Shown here piece after piece: positions 62,621 through 64,000 of a stretch of DNA of 64,000 nucleotides. The DNA lies in contig NZ_NWVL01000003.1 of assembly GCF_002382885.1 (NCBI RefSeq), positions 1 to 64,000 on the forward strand, read 5' to 3'. The stretch's first letter is position 1. Every line of letters begins with the position of its first letter. The translations under genes and the position numbers were made by a program. Source of the DNA: Streptomyces sp. WZ.A104. Lineage in GTDB: Bacteria > Actinomycetota > Actinomycetes > Streptomycetales > Streptomycetaceae. The notes below the pieces were generated by a model, which did no database searches, was not told where the DNA came from, and saw only the letters and a list, made by a program, of their open reading frames with translations.

Positions 62621-63871
62621 GTGAACCAGTTGAAGTCCCGCGCCTCCCGCCTCCACGACCTGCCCGACGCCGAGCAGCCGGGGGGAGGCGGCCTGGCTGG
62701 GCGGCTCCCGGACGAGCTTCGGGCCGAGCTGATCGCCTTCCGCCGGGATCTGCACATGCACCCCGAGCTCGGCAACCAGGAGTTCCGTACCACCGCGGCC
62801 ATCAAGGACCGGCTGGAGAAGGCCGGGCTGAGGCCGCGGGTGCTCGCCGTGGGGACCGGGCTCATGTGTGACGTGGGGGAGTGGGACGGGGTGACGCCCA
62901 TGCTGGCGTTGCGGGCCGACATCGACGCGTTGCCGATCCCGGACACCAAGGCGGGCGTCCCCTACCGGTCCACCGTGCCGGACCGGGCGCACGCCTGCGG
63001 GCACGACGTGCACACCACCGCCGTGCTCGGGGCGGGGCTCGTGCTCGCCGGGCTGGACCGGCAGGGGCTGCTGCCCAGCGCCGTGCGGCTGATCTTCCAG
63101 CCGGCCGAGGAGGTCCTGCCCGGCGGTGCGGTCGACGCGATCGAGTCCGGGGTGCTGGAGGGCGTCGGGCGGATCATCGGGGTGCACTGCGACCCTAAGG
63201 TCGACGTCGGGCGGATCGGGCTGCGGATCGGGGCCATCACCTCCGCCTGCGACCGGCTGGAGATCGCGCTCGACGGGCCCGGCGGGCACACCGCCCGGCC
63301 GCATCTGACCACCGACCTGGTCACCGCCGCCGCCCGGATCGCCGTCGACGTGCCCGCGCTGCTCGCCCGCCGGGTCGACGCCCGCGCCGGGCTCGCGCTG
63401 ACCTGGGGGCGGCTGGAGACCGGGCACGCGCCCAATGTCATCCCGCAGCACGCCGAGCTGTCCGGCACCGTCCGCTGCCTGAATCTGGACGCCTGGCGCG
63501 AGGCCCCCGACCTGGTGCACGCCGCCATCGACGAGGTGGCCGGAATGCATCGGGCCAAGACCGTGATCAATTACGTGCGCGGGGTGCCGCCCGTGGTGAA
63601 CGACGCCGAGAGCATCGGCCTGCTCGACGCCGCGATGACCGAGCGCCGCGGGGCGTATGCGATCGAGGACACCGAGCAGAGCCTCGGCGGCGAGGACTTC
63701 TCCTGGTATCTGGAGCGGGTGCCCGGCGCGATGGCCCGCCTCGGCGTCCGTACCCCGGGCGACACGCGCGGGCTCGACCTGCACCGCGGCAACTTCGACG
63801 TGGACGAAGAGGCCATCACCGTGGGCGTCGAGCTGTTCACGGCCGCCGCACTGCTCGACAGCAACCGATAG
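62621..63871 (+). CDS. M20 family amidohydrolase/peptidase
   Basis: 416 aa cytoplasmic zinc hydrolase of the IAA-amino-acid/hippurate hydrolase type: RRDLHMHPELGNQEF, RADIDALPI, HACGHDVHTTAVLGAG (metal ligands), QPAEEVLPGGA, DGPGGHTARPH, and LGGEDFSWYLERVPGAM. It cleaves N-acyl or N-carbamoyl amino-acid-like amides; substrate unknown. The start is GTG at 62621 with TTCATAAG before it. An ordinary chromosomal gene that resumes beyond the island. Confidence 0.92.
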   Translation: MNQLKSRASRLHDLPDAEQPGGGGLAGRLPDELRAELIAFRRDLHMHPELGNQEFRTTAAIKDRLEKAGLRPRVLAVGTGLMCDVGEWDGVTPMLALRADIDALPIPDTKAGVPYRSTVPDRAHACGHDVHTTAVLGAGLVLAGLDRQGLLPSAVRLIFQPAEEVLPGGAVDAIESGVLEGVGRIIGVHCDPKVDVGRIGLRIGAITSACDRLEIALDGPGGHTARPHLTTDLVTAAARIAVDVPALLARRVDARAGLALTWGRLETGHAPNVIPQHAELSGTVRCLNLDAWREAPDLVHAAIDEVAGMHRAKTVINYVRGVPPVVNDAESIGLLDAAMTERRGAYAIEDTEQSLGGEDFSWYLERVPGAMARLGVRTPGDTRGLDLHRGNFDVDEEAITVGVELFTAAALLDSNR

Positions 63872-64000
63872 AAGCCGTTGGCGCAGCGTTGACACAGTCT
63901 TCGTGGTCCGTTCGTGGACTCCGGGGACAGCTTGTGGGCGCCTTCTGTTCGCGACGATCCGATAACGGCTTCCGTACGTGCTCTTATCTGACATCTACGC
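63872..64000. other. Intergenic region at the window end, probable promoter of the next gene
   Basis: No coding frame. GTTGACAC near 63889 gives a good -35-like TTGACA, but no convincing -10 follows at 17-19 bases. AT content rises towards the window end, so the next gene probably begins beyond 64000. Confidence 0.4.

Overview
The window is chromosomal DNA from a high-GC actinobacterium, almost certainly Streptomyces. Support comes from the strong GC bias at third codon positions, frequent GTG starts, ATGA/GTGA gene overlaps, and a gene order (mdh, trpS, D-Ala-D-Ala carboxypeptidase, sdhCDAB, GH20 hexosaminidase, sialic-acid-like wall polymer genes) that I recall from the S. coelicolor SCO48xx core region. 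No rRNA, tRNA, CRISPR array, IS element or prophage was found.

Region 1 (1-25 kb) is mostly core metabolism and envelope upkeep. It holds the end of a DUF2690 protein, malate dehydrogenase, a PEP-mutase-family enzyme, a divergent AhpD-like/MocR pair, a small lipoprotein coupled to a glutathionylspermidine-synthase-like ATP-grasp ligase, ornithine aminotransferase, TrpS, a 2H phosphoesterase, a DprE2/DprE1-like redox pair, a BrkB-like membrane protein, a D,D-carboxypeptidase, a metallophosphoesterase, an orphan solute-binding protein, a probably autoregulated membrane protein-DCC-TetR operon, and the succinate dehydrogenase operon.

Region 2 (25-36.8 kb) holds a UraD-like protein, a secreted GH20 enzyme, several Streptomyces-type unknown proteins, a decayed murG-like pseudogene, an ECF-type sigma factor with a partner membrane protein, an L,D-transpeptidase lipoprotein, a LysE exporter, a MarR regulator behind a SoxR-box-like promoter, and a membrane acyltransferase.

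Region 3 (37-48.8 kb) is a nonulosonic-acid wall-glycopolymer cluster. It encodes a SAF-less NeuB-type synthase, a CMP-nonulosonate synthetase fused to a HAD phosphatase, a TPR-GT29 sialyltransferase-like protein, a GT8-TPR-pyruvyltransferase fusion, a polysialyltransferase-like protein, a GT2, and two more GT-B-like proteins. No NeuC-type epimerase is present and the NeuB lacks its N-acetyl-recognising domain. Both point to Kdn (the teichulosonic acid type of polymer) rather than Neu5Ac.

Region 4 (48.8-62.3 kb) looks like an acquired island. It carries a Tat-exported DMFase-like protein, a giant secreted FG-GAP/bulb-lectin protein and, divergent from it, a 2111-residue RHS protein with an unrecognised C-terminal domain followed by a lipoprotein. 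It is bracketed by the intact 3' end of the last glycosyltransferase gene and a decayed second copy of that 3' end. An M20 amidohydrolase then resumes ordinary sequence up to the window end.
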